Shown piece by piece: positions 48,279 to 59,900 of a DNA stretch of 64,000 nt. The position numbers and the translations under genes were made by a program. The stretch comes from Lineus longissimus (lineage: Eukaryota > Nemertea > Pilidiophora > Heteronemertea > Lineidae): NCBI RefSeq assembly GCF_910592395.1, contig NC_088312.1, positions 1,922,001-1,986,000 on the forward strand, read 5' to 3'. How positions within the stretch are numbered: position 1 is the first letter of the stretch; the number at the start of each line of letters is the position of its first letter. The notes under the pieces are model-generated. The model was not told where the DNA came from, did not search any database, and saw only the letters and a program-made list of their open reading frames with translations.

Positions 48279-51117
48279 TTAAATAGACCGCTTGTTTCGC
48301 ATGTTCAATTCATTAAGTTCCCTTGCGACAGTGACGACATCATCATTACTCCTGGCTTGGTTGACATAATCTGCTATCAAGAAGGTGACAGTTTTTCCTT
48401 TCTTTTTCCTTTCATTGTAGCAGGCCATGGCACTGGGCCTGATGTAGGGGTTACACTGAATGAACAAAGCAGAATCATCATAAGCTGTACTATCTTAACA
48501 TTTTATCTTGCGTTTTGGTAACTCAGATTTTCAAAATCGTATCTAATCAAATCAAATCGTTCGGAAAACACGTGATATCTTTTTTGCAGCAATCAGTCAC
48601 AAGGCGAAAAGAAATGCAGTATATTTTTTAAGTAATGTGATGAAGTCCTTTTGAAAATGGACAAAATTCTATTTTGCACTCAAGGCTCTCTGTAAGAAAT
48701 AGGTATATTTGTAAACTTTCGTCAGATCAGTCATCTAACAAATTATTTCAAAGGTGTTTTGCCGTTGTGCTGGTGCCGTCTCAAGGGACACGGTGCAAGG
48801 GAAGGAAGTGTTGGGGCATGCTTCCAAAATGAAACTCAAATAACTGTTCAAACTGATAACTAACAAATATGATAACGTACCTTTTTCTGCAAGTCACTAT
48901 TACAGAGGCCAACTGAAGCAAATGCTGATACTATGATCAGATCCCGGTATTCGTTTTCACACTTCTTTCGTGTATCTTCTACCATGCCATTGCACTTAGA
49001 TGTGAGCTTTCGTTCTATCCAAGTGTCGGCGTATGAAGCCTAAAAGGGGACGATATGCAATTGTAACAGTCTTTCTTTTATATAAATCTTAAAGTGACCG
49101 CATCTATAGATATTACACGACAGTTCAAGCCTATCGTTCACCATGAAAGATGTTTCAAGGTTGTCGATGTTTTTACAATTTGCCCTGATTACCCTTTGAA
49201 ATGACAGAAGAACACTGGGAATATATAGGATTAGGGGCGAGTGTGCTTTGTTTAAAGACAATAGATTGATGTGTAAGCGAACAATACCTACCGGTCGAAT
49301 GTATCGATTCGATCTCCTACAATTGGCGTTACAAAGCCCGTCTCTCATGAAAATGAACACTCGCTTATTTTGTGCCACGGCTTCTCCGAGAGTTGGCCAT
49401 TTGTTGGTAGACGGATAGGCGTCGACCTTTCCGCCCTTTCCAGAGAAGTGCTCTCGGAAGAGTGGTGCAAACTTGTCGAAGCCCGAGATTCCCTTGTGGT
49501 CATGGAACCGTATGGCAATCACCTCGTTCCTGTGTGCTGGGTGATTCAACCAGTTTGCTATGTCTCTTATTACCTGCAATAGTGTACGGGTATTCAAACA
49601 CCAGTTCATTATATCACTTATTACCTGCAATAGTGTACGGGTATTCAAACACCAGTTCATTATATCACTTATTACCTGCAATAGTGTACGGGTATTCAAA
49701 CACCAGTTCATTATATCACTTATTACCTGCAATAGTGTACGGGTATTCAAACACCAGTTCATTATATCACTTTTTACCTGCAATAGTGTACGGGTATTCC
49801 GATATCAGTCCATTGTATATAATGTTTTAAATCATATGTTTCTTATTTCTCATGGATTTGGTGCAGGGCCGGAGAAGCAAACTTTAACCTCTGAATTCCT
49901 CAGGATGATTCTCTGCAGGTTATTAACTGGGAATAACATTGTCTGTAGCAGATAACTATGTATCTAATAGTGCATGGATTGTATACTTGCCTCTGACAAT
50001 GGCTGTCCATAACCGTCACTGTGACATGTCCATGCCTTTCCTCCTTTCGAGCAAGTATCAATGTCGAAAAAGCGGATCCCAAAATCTAACTGTCCTGGGA
50101 AAGTATAATCCTGGTTCCTGTACCAACAGGACCCAGCAGGAACCATGAAAATCTTTGCATCGTACTTCATGACTCTATTTGCACCTGGAGACACGAGAAA
50201 TATATTGTTGTGACAAGCTGTGCTGAAAATCGGGCTCTCCTTCATTATCCCAGCGCCTGTTTGAAATGTCCTTGGACTTGTTTGTCCAGGAGAGGAAAGG
50301 TTCTGTATGCCATTGAGGATTTTAAATCAACACCGCGATTGACAGAAATTGGGTTTTTTCTCAAGATTTCCTTTACGGTTACGTATGAACACACCAGATT
50401 TTGCTACGGTGAAAAAAGGGCACCCCTTCGGAAAAAGTCGTCAAAATTGACCAGGAAAATACCGTAAGTCTAAGTAAGATCTAATTGAAAACTTATCGTG
50501 GAAAAGCTAATCTCCAGGATATTCAATCGGCTCGGCAATTTCGACCTACCAGAGTTGTGAGTTCCTGCAAATGTGACTTGGTTGAATCTGAGGTTGCATA
50601 GTCCCTCATGGCCGTTACACTTCGTAGCTTGAAATTGTTAAGAACAGGTCATATAAGAATTGAGTTATGCATTAGCAGCTCCAGCTAGCCGGTTGGTTCC
50701 CGCAGGTACCCATGACATATTTCGGGCGCTGCATTCATGACATTAGACTGCTTATGACGCCACGTTTGGGATTTTTTCTTCTCAGAAAATTGAACCGATC
50801 GAGGACTTGTTTTAAAGCGCATATGTCAAGATATTCTGACTAAATCTACACTTTGGAGGTAAAACCGAAAAAACAAATCATTGATTGTCAATTACATGTA
50901 ATTTGATTGATTTGTTCCTGAATATGGTATGTCTACTACCATGGCTACAGTATGATATAGCATTTATCTTAACATCATTTAAAATAGCTTGTAGTACACG
51001 TCCAAGTACATGTATGTAGATATAGAGAAAGCTAACGATTTAAGATTGCATTTGCTTACCTTGTGTTGCAGCCAGTTGAATCCATCCCAAAAGGGCTACA
51101 AACAGTACTCTTTGCAT
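48279..51117 (-). CDS. Secreted PI-PLC X-domain protein
   Basis: Six exons join in phase: 51117-51060, 50627-50550, 50184-49991, 49573-49292, 49039-48881 and 48455-48279, giving 315 residues. Introns are GT-AG except the third, whose donor reads GAG|GCAAGT (GC-AG). Residues 1-18 are a signal peptide. The X domain of phosphatidylinositol-specific phospholipase C follows: FAGTHNSG with H43, LDFGIRFFDIDTC, and WTCHSDGYG with H100 give the two catalytic-type histidines. VIRDIANWLN and NEVIAIRFHDH form the next helix and strand, then TLGEAVAQNKRVFIFMRD. The family cleaves the phosphodiester of inositol lipids or anchors, or has lost activity; a signal peptide with several cysteines points to an extracellular protein. 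The exon 4 acceptor is repeated in tandem upstream (see the 51-bp repeat). Confidence 0.9.
49140..49275. repeat. Dispersed repeat, copy 2
   Basis: Counterpart of 23875-24010, here inside the intron between exons 4 and 5 of the PLC-like gene. An open frame continues from exon 4 into it, but the strong GTAGGT donor at 49291 and the phase of exon 5 show that it is intronic. Confidence 0.65.
49573..49825. repeat. 51-bp tandem repeat duplicating the exon 4 splice acceptor
   Basis: Four-plus units of 51 bp lie directly upstream (on the minus strand) of exon 4 of the PLC-like gene. Each contains CTATTGCAG followed by GTAATAAG (GTAAAAAG in the farthest unit), the same sequence as the real acceptor and exon start at 49573. 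Equivalent junctions fall at 49624, 49675, 49726 and 49777. A unit reads VISDIMNWCLNTRTLLQ in the exon frame, clearly related to the exon's own VIRDIANWLN. All units are open in this frame. Confidence 0.95.
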
Positions 51118-52449
51118 CTTTTGAACTTGAAAATGTTTTTTTGTCGATATCACGCACTATAGACAAGCTCGGTGACACCGTCCCTTCCAAAGTCATTGTG
51201 TGGGTGAAACCTGCGCTTTTTATCAAGTATTAAAGAGGGTGAGAATGTGAGTATGGTTTGGTCGTGATCTATCTGCAATAGTTGGGTGCTTTGTTCTGTG
51301 ACCTACGTCACATGCTTGGCTACCTGTGGTGAGATGTCAGCATGTAGAATTAAGGCCGTGTCCTTGGCTCTCTACTCTCGCGCTAATCTCGTGCACTAGT
51401 TTGACCGCATGATCCAAATCGAAATAACATCAGCTAATTGATAAGTTGATGGGCGTGTTCATATTCATATTTTGCATCATTAGTAAGTTAAAGTCACAGT
51501 GGAACTCGGAAAGGTACACCACTTCTCTATGAATCATGGCGCAATGAGATATTAATTTGTGATGCCTTTAAATGCCTGATTCACATGGTAATCAGTTAAT
51601 TGAATAAGTTGATAACGTGGTTCAAACAGACTTTGTTTGAATAAACCCCTTGGGCCCCACTGTTACATTATCTTTATAAAAAGAAAGTTTTTACACGTAA
51701 AGTCATACTGAACTTCCAGCTGTATTGCCTGATCCGTAGCCCCCGCACGTTGTCTGGAAGCTGGGCAATGTCAATACATTGAGGGTCAAGATGACGTAAA
51801 GCAGGCATTTATCATGACGACATCTGATGCACACTTCACTGTAGTGTTCAGAAACAAATTTGTCGAAAGAAAACTGTATAATTTTCAACCGTTTAATACT
51901 TTAAAGTGTAAGAAAGTAATCATACAGGAAAAATTGAATCTTGAAGCTTGTTCTTTAATTGTGTCTTCAGTAAGTGAATTCCCATGGCACGCCGTTTCTT
52001 CTTCGCCTGTAACTGAAAAATACAAAATGAAAGGCCCGTTTGATGATATTATGATATGATAGTCTCTCTTTATGGGTCAGCTAAAACTGGCCTAATGAAT
52101 TTTTTCAATAAACCAGTCCGGACTGATTCCAATATTTCTTTAATCCAGTGTGGTCAAATAAAATTTTGGCAACAGTACAACATTTTTCAGTAAAAACTAT
52201 ATTTTTGCTACTAGGATATGTATGTAGCATACTGGTGACTTCTGCTGACAATCGCTATACCCATATAGCAAATATCTGTTGGACATATTTTCTGCTAAAG
52301 TATCAAACATGTATACACATGTAGTATTTATTGAACAGAAGAAAAACAAGTGAATTCATATAATGTAATTGTTGACAAACATCTTGTGAGATTACTTTTT
52401 TCTTATCGTTAGATATTTATCAGAAAAGTTTGGGGTTTTTTCTGTTTTT
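51118..52449. other. Intergenic between the PLC-like and Cys-repeat genes
   Basis: Upstream flank of the PLC-like gene and downstream flank of the Cys-repeat gene. No coding sequence is supported. Confidence 0.5.
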
Positions 52450-52455
52450 TTTATT
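52450..52455 (-). terminator. Possible poly(A) signal of the Cys-repeat gene
   Basis: TTTATT on the plus strand reads AATAAA on the minus strand, about 205 bp beyond the stop at 52660. Another lies near 52474. Confidence 0.4.
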
Positions 52456-52524
52456 CGTTCTCTGTGTATGATTTTTATTGCATATTATTGTTGTCTGCTC
52501 CTTATTTGGAGGATTTTTACAATA

Positions 52525-52525
52525 A

Positions 52526-52557
<32 letters not shown>

Positions 52558-52558
52558 C
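52525..52558. repeat. ATT trinucleotide microsatellite
   Basis: About ten uninterrupted TTA/ATT units, in the 3' flank of the Cys-repeat gene. Confidence 0.9.
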
Positions 52559-52659
52559 ATTAAAGGGTTGTACTAATGACAAGAGTTGATGGCACTAAAT
52601 AATGTGCCTATCACGAAATCACACAAAATAACATACTTAACAAAACTATCCCTTTGACA

Positions 52660-53640
52660 TCACACCGTCGGGCACCGAAACTCTTTGCATCCATCACTTC
52701 TCGTGAATAAGACTGGAATCAAGTCTCCTGGACAAAACATCGTAGTGGCGCGCAGGCAACACTTTTGAACCGTACAACCATCAACGTTCTTCGTAGAAAC
52801 TCCGGGAGGGCCGCAGGAGCGAGGGTTGATCACGTTAGCCAGCGGACAACAACTTTGAACCGTACAACCATCAACCTTCTTCGTAGAAACTCCGGAAGGG
52901 CAGGAGCTAGGGTTGATCACGTTAGCCAGCGGACAACAACTGTACCTAGGGCAACCGTCCACCATCGTCTGTTGTACACCGCTAGGACATAAGGTAGGGT
53001 TAATCATGGAGGGACTGCACCTTTCAACATTGGAATCTGGGTTTGGTCTAGCAGCTAAAATGATGAAGAACAACAAAAATATCAGAAGATTTAACAGCAA
53101 AATCACAATTTTAAAAGTGCTTCGATTATACTCGTAGAATGTTTGCCTCACTTGGATAATGTTTGTTTCATATGTGATATCAGATTGTTTGCTTACTTGC
53201 ATCGTACATTTATTTACTTGCAGAATATTTGACTTGCTCACAGATTCGTTGAAATAACTCGCAGAGTCTTTGATTAACTTGAATGTCGTGGTACATGTAG
53301 ATCAGTGGCATAGTGGTTGGATAAAGTTGCCTATTATAAGCAGGTCGCGGGTTCGGCTCTCGGGAAGGATCACCGCTTTGAACAAGAAACCTGCCTTTCT
53401 GCCATGACAAGCACACTCAATTTAACCACCTGAGAAACACGAGTAGGTTTCGATGTATTCATCGTCTGACCGAAGACAGAGTCACCAGGCCAATTTACCC
53501 GATTGGCTATTGATCATTATACAGCACCTTTCTTCCGTCGAGGAGCTTTAAAAATGAATTAAAAGTGAACCTGCGGGAAACTTTAGAGACTTACCGACAA
53601 CTGCGGCCAAAGCCAGCAACAAAACGAGTGTGTAGTTCAT
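52660..53640 (-). CDS. Secreted cysteine-repeat protein, two exons
   Basis: Exon 1 is 53640-53595 (MNYTLVLLLALAAVV, then the donor GTAAGT in phase 1) and exon 2 is 53054-52660 (acceptor CATTTTAG), giving 146 residues. The signal peptide runs to about residue 17. The mature part is four tandem modules of about 30 residues, each with the pattern C-P-x-G ... DGC ... C: CPSGV, VDGC and CCPLANVINP recur. The two middle modules are nearly identical at the DNA level (around 52765-52850 and 52855-52935), so they were copied recently; one has an extra codon (CGPPGV). The repeat recalls short disulfide modules of protease inhibitors (antistasin type), but I do not recognise the family. A longer frame through exon 2 predicts a membrane helix, but that helix is the translated polypyrimidine tract of the intron. 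Confidence 0.8.
53304..53375 (+). mobile_element. tRNA-derived SINE head (internal pol III promoter)
   Basis: An A-box-like TGGCATAGTGG (53306-53316) is followed 33 bp later by a B-box-like GGTTCGGCTC (53350-53359) within GGTCGCGGGTTCGGCTCTCG, the usual layout of tRNA-derived SINEs. The B box departs from GGTTCGANTCC, and the cloverleaf is too degenerate for a functional tRNA. It lies in the intron of the Cys-repeat gene, antisense to it. Confidence 0.55.
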
Positions 53641-53913
53641 CAGGGTAGGTTGGATGTTCGTAGGTTTTTCGACCTCTTCGAAAACTTGAATGATTAAACT
53701 GGAAGGTGGCCCGGTATTTGTATTGCCAACTTGCCACATGTAATCCACGGTAACTACATAAAAAAGGGTTTTCATCAACTGACCCGCCACGTTTATGAAT
53801 CCAACCAAAAGTGTTGGGAGGGCTGCAACAGCTGTAACAAACAAAAAATCTAAATTTCGGATGCGACCGTGTAACTGATAGTTTAGTGTCCCTACAAAAA
53901 GGGCTGTTGCAAA

Positions 53914-53955
53914 TTCATCCGCCTCATTTAGCTACTGCTAAATGAGGCGGATGAA
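53914..53955. repeat. Perfect 19-bp hairpin with 4-nt loop
   Basis: TTCATCCGCCTCATTTAGC (53914-53932), TACT, then its exact inverse complement (53937-53955). It is about 270 bp upstream of the Cys-repeat start codon. No poly-U follows, so terminator function is not implied. Confidence 0.95.
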
Positions 53956-56900
53956 CTTGAAAATCTAAAATCTTGGGTTCAAGATAGTATGTTATTACAT
54001 GTATGATACCTAGAAGTCCTCTGTTTCCGGGGTTCTAAGATCTCTTCCATGTTGGTTGTTACTATTTAGTAGTCATCTCTAAACGGCCTTGATGTCGATG
54101 GGCGAAACACTCATCCCGCCCGATTCGTATACTACTATCATACTATTATCATACTGTGTGATACCGGATACATGTCCCTATTTCACCTCGTCGTGAGAAA
54201 TAAAACCCGACCCCGCTTACACTGCACATGGCATCTCTAGTCCCAGTTTCCCACGATTTTCCCTTCTATCTTGGGTCCTGATACAAGACAATATTAAAGT
54301 GCGGTCATTTTTTTACATGGACAGACATAGAGACGACCCCATTTTACCAAAAAAGAGGGAAAAAACATGCCTATTATTCTAGGTTTCGCAGATCAGGGCC
54401 AAGCCGGTGTCGAAAAAGGTATTGTTTGTGCAAAACTTGCAAGCTGTTGCGTTTGCTCCACTTGTTGTCGTTATTCAGGGATCGGCAGGATATTAGATGG
54501 TCACAGGTGCTTCTTTCCATAAGGGGGCATCGTTTTTTTTTCGATTCCCAAAATAATTGATCTTGCTGACATTCTCTGATTGATCAGCTTCTCATCAACT
54601 TTTCTGGCCGCAGAATCAACATGCCTGAAATAGTTATTTGTTTGCGTTCTAACCAATAGGCCCCATAACATGTACATCCACATGGCTCCAAATAAGTTGA
54701 AATGGCATGTAACGCAGCAGTAGTACTAGAGCTTTGTATGGCGAATGCCGAATCCAGGGGGAAAAAACTGATAAGTTGATTCTTCTGTATAGGCCAACTA
54801 TCTTTAGTTTCATATAATACATGTAGCATGAACCATCTTTAAAATCTTCTTGAAGATTCATTGTGAATGGACGACCACAGCAATATGCACATTATACTAT
54901 GTATGCTCAATCATCTTTCAGAATGTAGCAACAACTTTCATCGATGACTAACCCATAAAATGGGAAAAAGAACTGTTTGTACCATTTCTCTTCAAGTCGC
55001 CCGCTCGACCATTCTCCTTTCGACACGATTCCCGAGCGCTGCAGCGATGGAGTTTAGGGTACCCAGACAAGGTTATTCACGAAGAGTTTCGTATTCAACA
55101 TATCAAAGCGAAAGTGTTGCTTATGAGTTGAAACGATCATACATCTTCTGGCTGTACTCGCTTTCTGACAATATAGGCTGTAGTCAGGCATTCTATCATG
55201 TTAAAGTTGATACCCTAGTCCCCTAGGTCCGCTTGCCGTCTATATTGATTTATCATCTGTCCCCAATCGGGTCTTTATCAACAATGTTCTAGCGGTTATT
55301 AAACGTCCACTGGGAAAAGACTAACATCGGTTTATCACCATATTGTGTTAAGTCTGGATGTATTGTAAAGACAAATATATAGAAATCACGCCATGGGTGG
55401 ACGCTGCCGACAATGTAGCTACATTTGTAGCTGTTATCTTTGGCAGCTGCCAAGCTAAGAACGGGTATCATCCCGGCCTGTTTATTACCTCGTTTGCTGA
55501 AAGGGCTGTATAGACCATACTATTACTTATTTCAAAAGGCCTGTATATTCAGGACGAGAACCTAATGGCCACATCCTTATTTCTCTGCGGTAACTATTAA
55601 ACACGTCTTGTCTCAGGTATTTCTTCTATTGTTTTAAGCTATCCATAATTCTCTTCAGGGGATTTTTCTGTAACTGGTTTCTTACTGGCTAAGCTTGGCA
55701 GTCAGCCAGAACCAAACTTGAACTGACAGTGATCAAGGCGATAGCAATATCCAATTAGTTTTCCTTTGACCCGGTCAACCAATTAGTTCTTTGGGAACAT
55801 GTAGTATGACAGTCCGTAGCGGATATAATGAAGACTTTGTAAGCACCATGATATGATAGCAACATTGTTGAAGGACCTAATGAGTATTTCGTAGAATTTA
55901 CCCAATACATTGCGGATAGCTAGATTCTTAAGCCCACTTGATGATAGAAGGGTTCGTCTCTTCATAATAAGAAAAATGATTAAATCGATAATTAGTATCA
56001 TTCTTTTATCGTCATTGTGTTTATACTTCTTGTGAGACGGGTTGTAGACTACGTGAAGAACTACATGTACTACATGTACCAGTATCCAGTAGCTTGGCTG
56101 ACGGCAATCAATAAATGATCTGATTTTTCCTCAACTTAAAGTTGTGAAAAGTATATCGCAGTCATGATGTGGATAAAAGCAAATCCCCCTTGAAATCATT
56201 TCGACACCATCAGAGCTAACCCAATGGGCAGAGTAATGGTACGTCGTTCTGATACGCACAATAGCGGTGGCCTTTCTTGTCAGCTTGGAGCTCCTAGCCA
56301 ATTCGTTATACACCATTGTTCATATTGATGTGTTATCCGATGGCCCCATCCGCTGGGATAATGACAGGGCACCGCGGAGCTGGTCAAACGAAGTGACGAT
56401 ACTTTGATATAGCTACCCATATTTACATTTGGGACAACGCTGGCTTGGTGTCGATCTTCTGCATTACTCATGAAGTCTTGAGTCATGAGAATATCGAGCC
56501 CAGAGGTCTGCTGGGATGCGTGGTGCATGTGTAATGGCAATGCGTACATGAATCAACATGCAGAAGAACTACAATATGACCAATGACGTGACTGGCCGGT
56601 AAGTCTAGATATTTTTCAGTGTGGTACTAGAAATCATGGCAGCAGTGCATGCCGTAATATGGAAACGTGGAAAAAAATTCGTAGTAAATGGTCAATTCCC
56701 GTCTTGTAACAAATTACAATTAACATCAGCCCTATGCACCCGAATTCATAATCTGCCAACGGAAATAAGCATATTTGAGTCGGCGCTTTCGATTCGAGCA
56801 GCGGGGAATCATCACCAATTTCTTAATGTTATCCTGAGTCTCCCACAAAATCTGCCAATGAATACAACCAATCTTTGCTGTCACTTTCGGTATAAAGATG

Positions 56901-59900
56901 CGGAAAATTTCGCTTAGAATATTGGACATTCCTCGCCGAGACCAGAGACCGATGCCCGAAGCTACACTTTGCCAAGTATCCATAATTCGTTCTCATCAGG
57001 TTGAGTGGTCGTGTCCATACTTGGTTATTATGACAAGTAGAGTCAATGGGGTGGCATTAGTAAGAAACGAGGAGAGGAGATGTGTCAGCCGGAGAGAGTC
57101 ATTGGGCAAAGAATGAGGTACAAGTACCCCACGCAGTACCTGCACTAGTATTTAAAAAATAAATCCGACTGGGAATTCGACTTGGCGTATCTTGGTTCCG
57201 GCGTCAATTACCACGCAAGAATGGAAGAAGTAAGACCACCGTACAGTGATCACCTCTGAGCAGATTGATGCATTGGAATCACACAAGACATGCGAGATTC
57301 AATAGGTAACCAGCTTAAATCCTGTTTATATACTGTCATATGTGAACAGTGCAATGACCTTTGATGCCTGAAAACAAAAGTGAAACGAGAATACATGTAC
57401 TTGTAAAATAATCCTCCTCAATCAAATACTATAGTAGTCAAAACGAACGGAAATCGCAATAACTGAATATCGGGCTTTAATCAATGAAACCAACCTGTAA
57501 ACTAAACCAATCACTAATTCCTGTTCATGGCTGGTGTTTCTAATCATCTCATCTTTTCATCTTTTTATTCAATTTGTTTCTCATTTCGAAAGTCTTTGCG
57601 CGTAACGCAGATCTCATTAGACGAAAATTGAGCAATTCGTTAAGCGGTTGGTTCTCAATTTGTCATCGGGCGAAATCGGGAAAAGCGTTAATAGGTGTCC
57701 TGTTTTGTTTTCTACTAATCGTATACCAAGTGTATAGTTTCTAGGTATCATCAACGTAGACATTGCGGATTCTTGGCACCCAATGCCGTGTGGTTATGTT
57801 TTCGTTGTGTGGTTGATTGATGCATCTGGATTGCTCTTGTTAATCATCCAATGCGTGTTACAGTCGTTCTTCTTTTTGAACAATCTTCTTCATTATCGTG
57901 AACTCATGAGATTAAGTAAATGATACATTATAGCACATCAGTATTCCCATTGTAAACGTCCAAGAAAATAATGTGCATATTAGATTTTGCAAAACATCAG
58001 TTCAGCCAGGATATTGGAAACGAGATTGTTGTTGACCTCAGCGACTTTCACAATGCTTCTTCCATTACCTGATTGGTTATAATTGCTTCTCGCCTCCTCC
58101 CGGGACCACTCGGACCACCTGATATTAATCATCAGGACATTGCCTTAGAGATTTCAAATAAAACGCCGCCATAAAAGATTATCTTATTACATGTATATGT
58201 ACCAGTATCGATTACATGTACAAAGATGATATCTTCCTGAAAGTATCGGAATGTGACAACAGATATTTCTGCCAATATTATCAGAGGACATTATGCATTA
58301 TAATATAAGAAAAAAATTTAAAAATTGCCGCGGGCTCTATCATGAGGGATTTACAATTTCTTCTTTGACCTATCTGTCATTTTAGATGAGGCAGTCACGT
58401 TTAAACTGCTTTTCAACCAAGAAATCCCACTTTTGCTGTGGTGCGAAGAGAAGAAGTAATATTGTGAGAAGTCCTTTCACAATCAGCGCAGACCAAGGGG
58501 ACTAGTGACGATGATGCTCCGTTATTCAGAATGATTTTTTTAAACAATGTAACAGGCGCTTACAGCTTGACTTGCAGACTTTTCTTATTGCTCGACTTTG
58601 AGTCAGGCACGCACGTCTCTAACGAGCAGTAACTGCCTGAGAGCTCTGATTGCTCCGTCCGGAAATCACATCATGCTCGGCGCGGATCGTTGCTTTCATC
58701 AGGGGACCGGGTGCCACCATGCATGCAGGCCGCAGTTTAAAGTCAGAATACCTTCTCAATAAATCGTTGAAATATCTCTTAACTTGTGAATGTTACTAAA
58801 TAAAAGATAAAACCCATCGCCGTCATGAGTTCGATAAGACCGTGTTCATGTTTAGAATGGCAATTATGGTTAACGTACAGTTTAGATTTTAATTTGAAAG
58901 TGCATTTCATCCAGGAGTTCTCTCAAACTTTTCCGGCTCTAATGACCAAAGTTGTTTCTGAAGTCTCTTTAGGTTGCTTGCTCATTATCTGAGCCTGATG
59001 GGGCGGCTGCAAGGCAAATAATGATAGTATACCTTGTGCACGGACAGTGTATATTGTACGAATCAGTTTATCTCTAGTACAAAGAGTGACCAAAGTCTTC
59101 GATTTGAAAATGAGGCTCTCTCATGCAAGCCTATTATTCAACCCTGTCAGGTTGAATCACCTACTTGGCAAAGGACTGTATTCAGTTCAGATTCGTGTCT
59201 CATGAATAAAACAATACTCACTTTGAAGTTGTTTTAAGCTTATAATGCGATACACATCCACCATCTCTGGGGGTCGCCGCCGTTCTCAGTGATTTAAGAG
59301 TTGTGCTGCCGCCTTTGCTCCTGTCCTTCCCCAGTGGTGATATGTATTCTACTCTCCCAATGTTCAAATGTATAATGAATCATTTCTAGACCTTATTTTC
59401 TAGGAAAATAAAACCCGGTGCATGGCATTCCCTGAGGAACCATATGCCAGGAACCCAGCGAGTCGTATCCTTAAAGATTTTAGAGTTGCGGTAAATGATG
59501 TGCAACTGTCACGACAGTCTTAGATATTTGAGTCTCCTCGTGGGCCCATGGCTAACAGATGCTATCAGAAGATCGAAACATCGGTCTCATCGAGGCGTAA
59601 CAACAGGCCAACCTATAAGGCTATATACGCGTAGCCAATCAAAAAGATACAAGATTAGGATTGATGTTCTTACTTTGAAACAAGAAAATCGAGCAGATAA
59701 AGGCACAATTACTACAAATATAGACAAATAAATCAAATTATTGGATTGATTTAATGTGTTGTCCGCGCTTGCTTTAGGTTGAAGTTGTCATACGATGTTA
59801 CCATCGACAGGTTTTTATTGCATTTACACTTCGATCGGAGTATGGATTCTGTGCCCTTGGGAATCAACAGAGTTATTAGGAGAATTACTAAGCGGTCAAC

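Noticed and set aside
49573-49825. CRISPR-like array
   Set aside because: The units are contiguous with no spacers and lie in an animal gene next to a splice site.
52660-53241. 193-residue single-exon membrane-anchored form of the Cys-repeat protein
   Set aside because: Its membrane helix is the translated pyrimidine-rich end of an intron. Splicing from 53595 to 53054 gives a clean signal peptide in phase.
53304-53375. Functional tRNA gene
   Set aside because: A- and B-box-like motifs exist, but stems do not pair well and the B box is mutated; a SINE head fits better.
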